Below are positions 53,001 through 64,000 of a stretch of 64,000 nucleotides of DNA, one piece after another; position 1 is the first letter of the stretch, and each line of letters begins with the position of its first letter. The notes beneath the pieces were generated by a model. The model was not told the origin of the DNA, searched no databases, and saw only the letters and a list, made by a program, of their open reading frames with translations. Source of the stretch: Dermatophagoides farinae (lineage: Eukaryota; Arthropoda; Arachnida; Sarcoptiformes; Pyroglyphidae); assembly GCF_024713945.1 (NCBI RefSeq), contig NC_134685.1:868001-932000 (forward strand), written 5' to 3'. The translations under genes and the position numbers were made by a program.

Positions 53001-54540
53001 GGTGATGGTGATGGTGGTGGTGGTGGTGGAAAAACAATGTGAAAGAAGAAAACAAAATTAGAAATTTAGATCATCATCATCATCATCAGAGTCATGACAT
53101 ACAAACAAACAAACACAAACACACTGTTATGGTCGTAATCCCAGGTGTGTGTGTGTGTATGTTATAATGGCAAAACAAAACAAAACAAAACAAAAAGTTT
53201 TTGAAAATTTAGCACAAGTTTTAAAAAAAAATTGATTAGAAAAAAATTAAGTTGAAAATTTAAAAATAGAAAACACAAAAAAGAATGACCACACACACAC
53301 ACACGGTTTGTTGTCATGAATTCGAATTTCGAATACAATTTCATTGGACGATCAATGTTGAAACAACCAGAAAGAATGGAACAAAAAAGGAAAAAGTGAC
53401 ATTTGTGGCTGTTAAAATAGCCACAAAATGGAAATAGAATCGAACGTTTTTTTCTTTTGTTTTCCGGTCATTTTATTTTCCATTATGAACGGCCAATCAA
53501 TTGACGATTAATCAGCTATAGAAAATAGTGCAACGCCCAATTGATCAAACAAACAAGATCGTATGATCCATAAATTTTTTTTTGATTCCGTTATTGCGCT
53601 ACACAATATACAGAATTTTTATTTCCCGTACGCATTCTCAGATTCTTGATTTGTTTTTGTGTTTATGATTCTGGGGAATCTCAACCACAAAAAGAAATGT
53701 TATTGCATTTTGAATCCGGAAACATATTTTGTCAGTGAAATGACCAGATTTTGCTATATCGATCGATTTGATGAAATTGTGAACGAAACGGGGAACGAAA
53801 ATCCATGAAAAGCTCATCGACCTGATCGTCATTTGTGTTTATATATTATTGACATTAAAAGTGAAAGAATCCAGAACCGAATGTTTAGAACTGATGCATT
53901 CAAATTCAGTTTTTGATATTAATTCCATTGATCGAATTTTTGTTTCGCAAATCAAAATAAATCCAAATATTTGTGAAATAAATCGATCCATCATATGCGA
54001 ATAATTAGTCAACCCAAATCAATCAATCAATCAATCAATATCAGAAGTTTGAAGATGAAATTTTCTTTTCTTTTCTTTTTTTTGTTCATTTATTAATATA
54101 TATCGATCATCAATATTAATATTTGAATAATTATATGGAAATCGATGAACCACAAACACAAAATGAAATGAAATGAAAAAAAAAATCAATCTTGACCATC
54201 AAAAATAAAACAATCGATCAATCAATCAATGAAAATGAGATCAAATCACAAATTGTGTGATGTTTAGCTGTTTGGCCACCACCACCACCAAAATGATTAA
54301 AACAATCACTAAATGCCCCGTGTATGTAATGTGATGTGATTTGAATAACAACAACAACAAAAAAATTTGACCGAAAAAAAATTATTGGTGTCATGATGAT
54401 GTCCAGATCATTGTCATTCAAGATGAAATTTTTTTTTTTTTTTTTTGAAAAATCCTCATTTGTAATAATCAATCAAAATCGATTATTATGATAGAGCGAT
54501 GGATAGATACACAAAGACCAATTTGTTCATCGACCCTTTT

Positions 54541-54591
54541 ATCCATCCATCTATCTACCTACCTACCTACCTACCTACCTACGTACCTATC
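54541..54591. repeat. ATCC/TATC/TACC tetranucleotide array
   Basis: About twelve tetranucleotide units that change from ATCC through TATC to seven TACC copies, with one TACG variant near the end. It is the only clear tetranucleotide array of this kind in the window. Confidence 0.9.
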
Positions 54592-55624
54592 AGGCAAACT
54601 AACAAATCGGAAGAAAATCATTACCGAAAAGTGTGGAAATCAATGAACCAAACGAAATAAATAGATAAAAAACAACAAGGAAGCTATTTTCGGGTATTTT
54701 TTTTCTCTACAGTAATAGAAAAAAAAATTTTTGTTCTCAATATTCAATGATGATGATGATGATGTGATGGTCGATTGATCGATCGCTTGATCAATTGATG
54801 GCTGTTGTTGATAATCATCAACTATTTGATTAATGAGGCCAATTAGTTGTTGTTGTTGTTGCTGTGTTGCTGTGAACACCAATAAATTCCAGCAAAAAAA
54901 AATTATAAATTGAAATTCAAAGGAAATGAAGAAATTCACAGAAATAAAAAAAAACATTTTTGATGTAATTCATCATTATATTGTGGTAATCCATTTTTTT
55001 CGTCATTCTTCCCATCATCGTCTTATTTGGTCATTATCATTATCATTTTTGATTAAAATGACCCGGCTTGACGATCCGGTGAACCCAATGATTATTTTTT
55101 TTTTTTTTTTGCAGTGGTCAACCATTTGTTGTTCTCTCTTATCACAAACAAACCACAACAACAACAACAACAACAACAAAAAATCTTTGGCTACCACATA
55201 ATCACCATCACCAAAATAGTTGCTCCTGTTGATCATAATCGTGATTATCATCATCATCATCATCAAACAATGAACTCGTATATAAGCATCTCCCAACTAA
55301 AAAAAACAACGATGAATGATAAAAAAAAACGAAGACGAAGAGAATCTCCTCATTTCAACCAGATCGAACTCTTTTTCTTCATTCATCCTCAAAAGATGAA
55401 CTTTTCATTCGTTCGTTCGATCGTTGAATAAATGAAAAGGATGAATGAATATGATGAATATAAATAAATAAAATAAAAAAAATGAGGTCTATGACACAAT
55501 AAATGTTCTGGTTTTTTCTTTTCTTGTTAGTCGTTTTTTTTATCAAAACAGAAAAAAAAGTTTCAAAAATAACATCGGTAAAAAAAATAAAAATTTCATG
55601 TCATCGAACACAAAAAACACCTCT

Positions 55625-55659
<35 letters not shown>

Positions 55660-57656
55660 CGATGGACGAATTAATCGATTAATCGATTCGAATGAATGAA
55701 TGAAAAAAAATGTATCCTTCGTTCGTATTTTGAACGAAAGGAAAAAATTTTTTTCTTTTATGATTTGTTTCATTTACCATGAACATTATCGTTTACAATT
55801 GAATTTCATTGGAAGTAGAAAAAAAATGATAATGTAAATGTTTAGATGATGATGATGATGATGACGACGATGATCACCATTCAAGTACATTTTGGCGGCT
55901 GTTTTTTTTTGCATTTGTGTCTGTGTGTGTATAAGTGTTTGATGTCCTTCGACAATCGCCAAGATCAAGTTCAACTAAACAAATATATATTAAAAAATGA
56001 TCATCATCAACAGTTTGTTGTTGTTGTTGTTGTTGTTGTCGTTGTTGTTGTTGTTATTGTCTTTCTCTCTCTTTTTTTTATCGCCAAACAAAAAAAAACA
56101 TCGTCAATGACAATCATCATTGACATTGTCGTGTAGCTATCATTTTCCCTTCTACACCCACCACCACAGCCACCACCACCACCATCACAACACTTTTTTT
56201 TAATTCTTTCGAAACAAAATAATTTGTTGCCTTCTACAACAACAACAACGAAAACAAAACAAAAAAAATTGCAATTTATCAACAACAACAACAACAAATG
56301 GTGGACCAACAAAAATTTAAATATTTTTTTCTTCGTCAGAAAAAAAACAACAACAACAGCAACAACAAAAAAAAATCCAATCCAAGATCAAACAAATAAA
56401 TTCGAATGAAATTTATCCAAAAAACAGACACACACACAGAGATCAAAGTCCATCCAAAATTATTATCACTAATTGTCAATAAACCAAAGAATTAAATTAG
56501 ATCCTGATGGCAACAACAACAACAACAAGACAACAACGACAAATATTGCAACGCAATAATCTAAAAAAAAATGAAAAGATTTTTGATTGCAACAAGTAGC
56601 TTGTGGTAACAAAGTTTTTTTTTTTTTGATTTATTTATTTGAGTGAGAACGAAAAAAGAGAGAGAGAGAATGAAATATTGTCATTTTTTTTTGTTCAATG
56701 GTTCTGTATGATGATGATGATGATTATCGTCAATGTCATGGCCATGTGTGTTTGTGTGTGATTTGTTCATCACGCATTTATTTTTTTTTTTGCTTGAACG
56801 ACAATCAATATCATTTGGTTGCAGCAAAAAAAAAAACAGCCACAGCAGCTTTGCAATCAAACAACAAAATGAAAAGAAAAATTTTTTCAATGTCATTTTT
56901 TCATCATCATCATCATCAATTCTCAATGATCACATATTGATTCATTCACATTTGATGATAATATGACAGAAAACAAAAAAAAAATTTTTTATTTTTGATA
57001 TATTAGATATCGATATATCGTGTGAAATTTTCAAAAAGTAAAAAAAAAAAAAAAAAAACAATTCAATGACAAAACACACACCTACTAAACAATGATCAAT
57101 GATCATTAATCATTGACCGGATATATATGAATAAATTTCAATTTCAAAATCATCATCATCATCAACTTACTAAATACGATGGTGGTTTTTTCTTCGGCTA
57201 ATGAACCAATTGTTAGCCACTTGTGTAAGCAACCTTTTTTTTCATGGATTTCATTCAATTCAATCCATTGGTCGTGATATAATAATTATAATGAAAATCG
57301 AGAACACAGACAAAGAAACTGAAGATAAATAAACTTCGTTTTATTCGAATAAATTATGTCATCAACAAACCAGAAAAGGGTGCTATTCACATACACCATT
57401 ACACACATACATTCGAATATACTAAAATGATCTATTAATCATCATAATCATAATAATCCTTTTTTGAACAAAAAAAAACATTGAGACTATTTTTTATTCA
57501 TAATAATAAAATGATGATGATGATTTTTCGTTTCCAAAATACATCAAACAAAAAAAATTATTTTTTTTTCTTCATTCAATCCCTATATAGGATGTTTTGA
57601 TTTGAATACCCAAAGTAGAGTGATGATGATGACGATGATGGTGATAATGATGATGG

Positions 57657-58943
57657 TTAATCATAAGCTAATTTATCGAAAAATTCCGATCCATTCACCA
57701 ATACATTATTCTTTGTACGTTTCATTTTGTCTAATGCCATTAAAAAATCTTTCATTTGTATTGGCCGTAAATTCAACATTAATTGATCAATATTTGTATG
57801 ATCAATTTGATTTGAATATGAATGTGATAATTCTTTTATTCGTATCATTGCCGATAATCGACATAATTCTTTTAGATCTGATCCACTAAATGTTTCACAT
57901 TGTTTGGCCAATGATACTAGATCAACATCATGATCAAGTGATTCTTTTGATAATATTAGCTGTAATATTTTTTGCCGCTGTTCATTATTAGGTAAACTAA
58001 TATGAAATGTAGCTGGCATTCGCCGCCGTATTGCATTATCAACATCATTTGGACGATTTGTTGCTCCCATAACAATAACCGAACAATTATTATTGGAAAT
58101 AAGACCATCCCAAAGTATCATAAATTGTGCTTTCATCATTGATGTTGCTTCATGATCATGTGTTTCACGTTTACGTAGAAATGAATCAATTTCATCAATA
58201 AATATGATACAAGGCTGTATTTTGATTGCCAAGGTAAAAACAGCGGCTGCCAATTTTTGTGATTCACCATACCATTTATCAGTCAATGCTGAGATGTCTA
58301 AATTGATAAATCTGTTCATTGTCATCATAGGAAGGAAAAAATGAAAATGTAAATGAGAAAATAAAAAAAAATTTCAATAATTAATTACACACTACAATAC
58401 CTTGCACCAGCTTCTTTAGCTGTAGCTTTAGCAACCATTGTTTTTCCTACACCGGGTGGCCCATACAATAGAACACCTTTTGGTGGTTCATGTAATTTCG
58501 AATAAACGGTTAAATTCGGTACCTTCAATGGTAATATAACCGTTGTTTGTAATTCATCAATAATATCATCCAGACCGGCAATATCTTTCCAACTAATTTC
58601 CAATTCTTCAGGATTAACTAGCTGTGATGCTATTGTTAATTCATATTCTGAAAGTACATTTTTATATGCTGATATTCCAATTCTTTGTAATGTTTTTTCT
58701 GCCTGATAAAAAAAACGAATGAATAGGTTAAACAAGGACAAGGACATATACAATGATATATAGAATATAATTACAATAATAATTTATTTTCACACTCACC
58801 TTTTCTTTGGCTTTTGATTTTTGTTTTCTTGTCGGATCAATGGCATTGATCATCCATTTAACGGTCAGATATGATGCAGCTGCAATCAAACCAACACGAA
58901 GGACGGCAATGGCCAATTCTCGTCGTAATGAATCATCCGACAT
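57657..58943 (-). CDS. ATAD1: ATAD1/Msp1 AAA-ATPase, outer mitochondrial membrane extractase
   Basis: Three exons in phase: 58800-58943, 58401-58702, 57657-58311, for 366 residues (human about 361). A single N-terminal membrane segment lies at about residues 12-30 (IAVLRVGLIAAASYLTVKW), followed by a basic stretch, then the AAA domain. Walker A is GPPGVGKT (129-136), pore loop 1 is DKWYGES (160-166), Walker B is CIIFIDEID (183-191), sensor region MGATNRPNDVDNAI and arginine fingers RRR about 244-246. The C-terminal lid contains FSGSDLKELCRLSA. The family pulls mislocalised tail-anchored proteins out of the mitochondrial outer membrane and peroxisomes, and acts on AMPA receptors in neurons. 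The upstream in-frame TTG at 58964 is not a likely start; ATG 58941-58943 matches the family N-terminus. It lies 311 bases downstream of the HSPBAP1-like gene's distal stop on the same strand. Confidence 0.95.
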
Positions 58944-59254
58944 TGATCTCGTGGTTAAGTTCAAAAATAAATATCGTAATTAGATTGTTCTACTATGAAG
59001 AATTCAACAGCAATTAATTATAACAAAGCAAATTAAATGAGTAAATGAATAAACAAATGAAAATTATAATAACAATTTCAATTTGCAAATTGAGCAAATG
59101 TGTTGATGATATTTATTGTATTCATGCGTTTCGAATGTTTGCATCATTTTTTTGAGTGTGTTTGTGCGTGTGTGTAAAAAAAGTTTACAGTTTGTTCATA
59201 AATGACGTTACGGGAAAAAATTTTTTTTGAAAAAAAATCATCATTTATTCAATT

Positions 59255-62254
59255 TCAATTCAATAATAATTTATTCACAATACAATCAATAACATCTGGA
59301 TCAAGTATTCGGTCTACAATATCTTTAGATGTTAGATATTTCTTGTCATTTTTTACAATTTTTCTTTGTTTCGTCATTGCCAGTCAATTAATTAATGTTT
59401 TAAGGGAAATCTTTCGTGAAGATAAATGTTTGACATTGGTTTCATTCAAATATTCAACCTGAAGTTCGACTGGTTTTCGATATTTATGATGACAATCGTC
59501 TGCATGATGTTGTCCGATTAAATGATTCAATGTTTGTAATAATTCATTCGCCGGTATTGGATGAACATTCAAAGAATTTAACCATTTTTCATTGGAAAAA
59601 CCAATCGATCGATGTAATGAATCAAATAATAATTGTGTAATACATTCTTGAATATGATCACGTCGATTAATAGTAGCTACCATATTATCATCATCATCAT
59701 CAACAGTAGTAGTTGGCTTCAAGGATGTCGGATCAATCCATACATTAACCGAAATGGATACCTGATCATTATCTTCATTGTTATTACATTGATCTAAATT
59801 TTCAACATAATGCCACCAATGATGTGGAACATGTAATAGGTCACCTGGTTTAAGTTCAATTATATATGGCCTACATTGTTTAAATAATGGAAATTTGTTC
59901 AAATCAATATGTTTAAAATTTATTTGACTAAATATAGACGATTCTTCATATGGAATTCTGGTTGGATATAACACAGCGGCATCCGTTGGTGGAAAAAGAA
60001 TCCATTGTTTTCTACGCAAAAAAAAACGAAACCAAAATATTAGAAAAAAAATGATAATCAGTAAATCGTGATTGAAAATAAAGAAAAAATTTATGTCAGC
60101 CAAAAAAAAAAGAGAGAGAGAGAGAGAGAAAAGAGAAAAGGTCGACCATTTCACACAAAACACAACTTAATGTTTTGTTGTTATTATTATTTTCTTCACA
60201 TTGAATGAATGAATGAAATGAAATGAAAAAGTTACCTTGAGCTACTAAATTTAATCCATTCTCACAAAAACACACACACACACACACACATTGAAATTGA
60301 TACAATTCTATCATTTTTTGTTGTTGTTGTTGTTCTCTAATTTAATTCAATTCAAAGAAACATAAAAATCTAATGTCACAAATCATGAACATAAACACAA
60401 TGATGATGATAATGACAAGCTCTAATTCAAATTCGAATCAAATGTCTGTGTTTGTTAATATAGAAAGGAAATGTTTCATTCGATATCGAACGTTTTTCTC
60501 TGTGTTTGTGTGTGTGCGTGTGCCTTCCAAAATGTATGTATCATTTATTGTTGTTGTTGAATGAATGAATGAATGAAAAACAATCGAAACCAATTTATTC
60601 AAGGTGTATATCATTCATTAATCACTCACTCGCTCATCATTCTCATTCAATAACATTTAATAACATTTTATTATTAACCATCTAATTTGGGGACAACAAG
60701 CATGATAATATGCTACCACCATATTCAAATTCATTGAATGTTTTGTATGCAAAAAAAAAATCCAATAATAAAGACAATAAACAATGATGATGATGATGAA
60801 GTCGTCATTGGAATCAATTGAAATATTGGAAACAAAAATCGAGCGAAAAAAAATAGAGGGAGAGAAATATAAAATGTGGAATTGGTCGATGATCATCATC
60901 AATGCGATCTTGACCGATATTTTTAAATATTTGTTGTTGTTGTTGTTTTTTCTATATACACGTTTCCTCTTTGATGACAACAACAACAACACGTAGGCGT
61001 GTGTTTTTGATTATTCTAACGGGATTTTTTTTTTGTTTTGTTTCATTTCGAGGGGATGGAGGACGAGAGAGAGAGAGAGAGAGGAAATGATGATTCGATG
61101 AAATGTAAACTCAACCAAAATAAAATAAAAATTTTGTCCGAACAATTTCAAATAAAAAAAAATTGCATTGATTGATTGATTGATTGAATATATCTAATCA
61201 AATGGTTTGATTTGCAATTTTTTTTTGTTGCATGTAGAATGTGTTGAGGCCTAAAAATCTAATTTTTTTTTCTAATTAAATAAATCGAGAACATGGAAAG
61301 AGAAAAAGAAATCGAGTTCAACACAAAACAACAACAACAACAACAACGGCGACGATAGATTGAAAGAAAGAAAGAAAGAAAAACTTTATGCTATTTGTAC
61401 ATTTTGTATGAAAATCCATTTGAGACCGCAACAACAACAACAACAACAACAACGAACAGAAAAAAATGAGGATGTTCTAAATTTTTTTTTTAAATGAAAA
61501 CTAGACTAAATTATTATTGAAATGAAAATTTTCAAAATCTTACCTTCCATATAATTGTCCAACAAAATTATAGCCATATGTATCCTGATGGCATGGTGTA
61601 CAGGATTTGGTCGTACCGATCCAAATAGTCGTTGAAAATTTTTGATTCATCATCGGTCCATTCGATTCGAATAGACCTAAATTATTCCATTGGATAACAT
61701 TGGATAGTGACTGGTGACTTTTTTGATCCATCATTTCATCAATATGATTATATGAACTATAGAAACAATATTCATTTATTGATGAATATTTTTCAAATGG
61801 ATTCATTGTAGAATGATAATTTTTTTCATTCTTTGTTTTCATTTTGATAAAATCAATAAATTCTCCCATTGTAGCCGTAATCGTATCGATGGCTTCATTT
61901 TCCCAATAGCCATTATTGTCATCATCATCATCATTATCATCATCAAAAGTAGTAGATGATTCTAATAATGATCGTTGATGAGAAAAAATTTCATCATCAA
62001 TTTTAATAATTTTATTATTATCATCATATTTTTTCGATGATTGTTTTCGATGGACACGAAATTTAAACTTTGTTTCATGGTGACAATTATCTGCCCATTC
62101 ATTCAATGTCCATTGAATACATGGCCATTTATCATTCAATAGGCCACGTATTATGAATGGGCGTTCGACCGATTCAAATCGCGTTTGTTGTTGTTGTTTG
62201 TTGCTGTTGCTGTGTTGTTTGCAACGAATCGTGACAATCCTTGAGACAATTCAT
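59255..62254 (-). CDS. HSPBAP1: HSPBAP1-like JmjC-domain protein, with an internal in-frame UGA and an unresolved 5' end
   Basis: Two exons, 61544-62250 or slightly longer and 59384-60011, joined AG/A across a 1.5-kb intron to give GQLYGRKQWILFPPTD. Family features: RPFIIRGLL near the N-terminus, the JmjC iron site TPCHQDTYGYN (His-x-Asp), YPTRIPYEESSIFSQINF, and LKPGDLLHVPHHWWHYVENL. This matches HSPB1-associated protein 1, a cupin/JmjC protein; its activity is poorly known. An Asp/Asn-rich insert lies before the JmjC core. The first stop is TGA 59384-59386, but the same frame continues 42 codons to TGA 59255-59257; that tail (KYLTSKDIVDRILDPDVIDC) resembles the HSPBAP1 C-terminus. An AATAAA lies at 59244-59249. 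At the 5' end the first good ATG (62252-62254) is one base out of frame with the rest; an upstream exon is the alternative. Confidence 0.85.
60012..61543 (-). other. Intron of the HSPBAP1-like gene
   Basis: A 1.5-kb intron with donor AG/GTAAGA and acceptor GCGTAG. It contains GA tracts (60110-60130, 61067-61083), CA run 60268-60291, (CAA)n near 61329-61348 and 61429-61453, and ATTG/AAAG short arrays. No nested gene is seen. Confidence 0.75.
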
Positions 62255-62615
62255 TTTTGCCCGCCAAAAAAAAAAAAAAAGAAAAAAGAAAAGAAAAATC
62301 TTTCGTCACCTAAAGTGAAAACAAACAACAAAAAAAAAGAAAAAAAAATGAAGAAATGCAAGAAAACAACAACAAAATCAGATCAGTGCATAATGAATTT
62401 TTTTTTAAAGAGAAAATTAAACTTTTTCCCACATACAAAATAAACAATAACAAAAAAAATTAGGTATTTTAAAATGATATAATATAGAATTCAATGAAAT
62501 AATAATTGATATATAGATTGATTCTATTGATATGAACGCAAACGAAAAGAAAAAAAAAATAGCCGTAGTTAAAGTCATGTTTGATGGTTCGATGTTCGAT
62601 GTGTGTGTTTTTTGT
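62255..62615. other. Short gap between IMPA stop and HSPBAP1-like start
   Basis: 361 bases, A-rich on the plus strand, so pyrimidine-rich on the gene strand, with possible acceptors (CACTTTAG near 62311-62318). It must hold the IMPA 3' UTR and the HSPBAP1-like promoter or a small 5' exon. Confidence 0.5.
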
Positions 62616-63449
62616 TCATTTTTTCAAGTCCAATTGTACCACCAATTTGGTGGCAATTTCTTTGGCCAATTTTTCATTACTTGCAAATATAAAACGACGT
62701 CCTTGTAGATCTAATTGGCCACCAGTTGTATCACAAACATGACCACCGGCTTCAGTGGCTATAACAACACCGGCACAAATGTCCCAAATATATGGACCAA
62801 ATTCAAAAAATGCATCCATTTGTCCAGATGCAACGGAACAGATATTCAATGCTGCTGAACCAAGTGAACGAATACCATGACTAGCCCATCCGATGGATTC
62901 AAGATTTTTAAATACACATTCACGTTTAGCTTCATCACGTTGACTGCCCAATTCGGCCACCACCAATGCCTGGCTTAATGATGGACATGGCCGTACATGT
63001 ATATCGATAATTTCACCATTAGATTTTGTCAATTTAGCACCATGTCCTTTAATGGCAGTATAAAGATGATCCAAATGTGGATGATAAATAACGCCCAAAC
63101 ATGGTTGACGTTTATATGTGAAACCAATCGATATGCAACAGAATGGAAAATTATGAACAAAATTTGTGGTACCATCAATTGGATCAATAATCCATGTTGG
63201 ATCATCGGACCATTCATCAGTTTCGTTTGCTGATTCTTCACCAATAAATTTATCATCTGGATATTGTTTTTTAATCTCATCGAATACCATTTTTTCCACA
63301 GCTTTATCACTTTCAGTAACTAGATCGGCAAAGCTACATTTTTCATCTGGCAATATCATATTTCCTGAAGCTTTTTTAATAATTTCACCGGCTTGTTTAG
63401 CCAATCTGATTGCTAACGATTGTCGTTCAAGTAATTCTTTTAATTCCAT
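62616..63449 (-). CDS. IMPA1: Inositol monophosphatase
   Basis: Single-exon frame of 277 residues, the usual length for the family. It hydrolyses inositol monophosphates to free myo-inositol, feeding phosphatidylinositol synthesis, and is Mg-dependent and lithium-sensitive in family members. Metal ligands are all present: Glu71 in FIGEES, Asp89, Asp92 and backbone Ile91 in WIIDPIDGTTNFVH (86-99), and Asp223 in YIWDICAGVVIATEAGG (220-236). DLVTESDKAVEK (42-53) is the other family signature. The C-terminus (FIFASNEKLAKEIATKL) is also typical. ATG 63447-63449 is the first Met and precedes the conserved helix. It lacks introns, unlike most neighbours, and is first in a head-to-tail trio with the HSPBAP1-like gene and ATAD1, about 360 and 310 bases apart. 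Confidence 0.95.
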   Translation of the reverse strand: MELKELLERQSLAIRLAKQAGEIIKKASGNMILPDEKCSFADLVTESDKAVEKMVFDEIKKQYPDDKFIGEESANETDEWSDDPTWIIDPIDGTTNFVHNFPFCCISIGFTYKRQPCLGVIYHPHLDHLYTAIKGHGAKLTKSNGEIIDIHVRPCPSLSQALVVAELGSQRDEAKRECVFKNLESIGWASHGIRSLGSAALNICSVASGQMDAFFEFGPYIWDICAGVVIATEAGGHVCDTTGGQLDLQGRRFIFASNEKLAKEIATKLVVQLDLKK

Positions 63450-64000
63450 TTTCTGAATTTATCCACGTTATATTATCAAAATAGATGAAAAATAAAGATG
63501 ATGGTCGAATGGACAAAAAAAAAGAGATAGAGAGAGAGAAAAGGCACAGAAAAAAGCAAAACAAGAGTCCTAATTTCGATAGAGATGGAAAAATTGGGGA
63601 AAAAAAGAAAAAAAAATTTACAAAAAAAAAAATCGAATACGAAAAAAAACGCACCTACCCAGGTATTTATATAGTGATGATTGGTTATTAATTAATGAAT
63701 TGGTTAATCAATTAAAATTGCTGAAATTTATATATGGTCATAATAATAATGAACAAAATGAAGAAATTTGATTACCATAAAAATTATTCGAAACACATAC
63801 ACATTCGATTCGATTCGATTTTTTTTTTATAAACATACGGCATGTCCTTCTACATTGAATATACAAATAATGAATGATTGGAATCATGTCAGCATCACAG
63901 GTCTAAATAGCCACCCAAAATACCAGTACACACACACACACACACACATTCGAAACATGAAGTGAGAAAAAAAAATCAAGATATACAACAAACACCACCA
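63450..64000. other. Upstream of IMPA: 5' UTR/promoter
   Basis: AT-rich leader with GA and A runs (63517-63540, 63600-63650) and a (CA)n at 63929-63949. No coding sequence recognised; ORFs here come from the A/T runs. Confidence 0.6.

Larger units (their letters stand above)
43794..57656. other. About 13.9 kb gene-poor region upstream of SPOP
   Basis: No confident coding gene. Probably SPOP 5' UTR introns, regulatory DNA and the ATAD1 3' UTR. A minus-strand donor (TTTGG then GTAAGT, exon edge 48795) is a candidate SPOP 5' UTR exon end. Repeats include (GTT)n 44518-44540, (CA)n 46416-46440, GT tract 50010-50093, CT tract 50491-50509, GT 50599-50623, (GTA)n 51965-51982, (CA)n 51631-51649, TACC-type array 54541-54591, GT 55627-55656, GTT 56015-56055. 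A repeat-poor island lies at about 53400-54020, and exon-like minus-strand segments lie near 54700-54870 and 57172-57260. An AATAAA on the minus strand (57493-57498) could be the ATAD1 poly(A) signal. The 156-codon plus ORF at 48195-48665 is judged spurious. Confidence 0.45.

Noticed and set aside
57180-57290. Plus-strand ORF starting MVVFSSANEP opposite the minus exon-like segment
   Set aside because: Short, and the splice donor at 57166-57171 supports the minus strand instead, though neither is proven.
58944-58964. Upstream in-frame TTG extension of ATAD1
   Set aside because: Non-ATG start adding seven residues not seen in the family; the ATG at 58941-58943 matches the expected N-terminus.
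59202-59462. Plus-strand ORF of 86 codons between ATAD1 and the HSPBAP1-like gene
   Set aside because: It is the antisense of the HSPBAP1-like C-terminal tail, which reads sensibly on the minus strand.

Overview
This window looks like nuclear DNA of an arthropod, most likely a small-genome acariform (astigmatid, dust-mite-like) mite. That placement is inferred from style: very AT-rich DNA, dense (CA/GT)n, (CAT/GAT)n and (CAA/GTT)n microsatellites on both strands, mostly short introns of 60-120 bases with GTAAGT/GTATGT donors, and proteins full of Gln, Asn, Asp, Thr and Ser runs. No operons, Shine-Dalgarno sites or CRISPR arrays are present.

Layout. Positions 2141-16763 (minus) hold a large PATJ/MPDZ-type scaffold gene: 16 coding exons, one L27 domain and at least seven PDZ domains. 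Its 3' end lies beyond the left edge. A tRNA-Glu(CUC) gene with a 70-base intron (18124-18265, plus) and the single-exon mitochondrial ribosomal protein bL21m (18477-19028, plus) lie beside its 5' end. A ZFAND5/6-type A20/AN1 zinc-finger gene follows (20767-21568, minus). About 7 kb of repeat-rich DNA leads to a 5'-truncated LINE-type retrotransposon (28760-30195) inserted into a (CA)n microsatellite. Next are a type I PIP 5-kinase (34156-38915, minus, 11 exons) and a SPOP/roadkill MATH-BTB adaptor (42175-43793, minus, 5 exons), followed by about 13.9 kb without a confident gene. The right end has three closely spaced minus-strand genes in transcription order: inositol monophosphatase (62616-63449), an HSPBAP1-like JmjC protein (59255-62254) and the ATAD1/Msp1 AAA-ATPase (57657-58943).

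Functional themes: the PATJ-like scaffold (cell polarity) and PIP5K (PI(4,5)P2 synthesis) both act at the cell cortex, and IMPA recycles inositol for phosphoinositides. bL21m and ATAD1 are mitochondrial. SPOP and ZFAND belong to ubiquitin pathways. I see no evidence that these form one system; they look like ordinary neighbours.

Exon models were built by hand from ORFs, GT/AG sites and phase continuity, and phases match through every listed junction. Two exceptions deserve attention: a one-base frame conflict in PATJ exon 10, and another at the 5' end of the HSPBAP1-like gene. The observations most worth checking are an in-frame UGA in the HSPBAP1-like gene followed by 42 codons resembling the family's C-terminus, and the intron in the tRNA-Glu gene.
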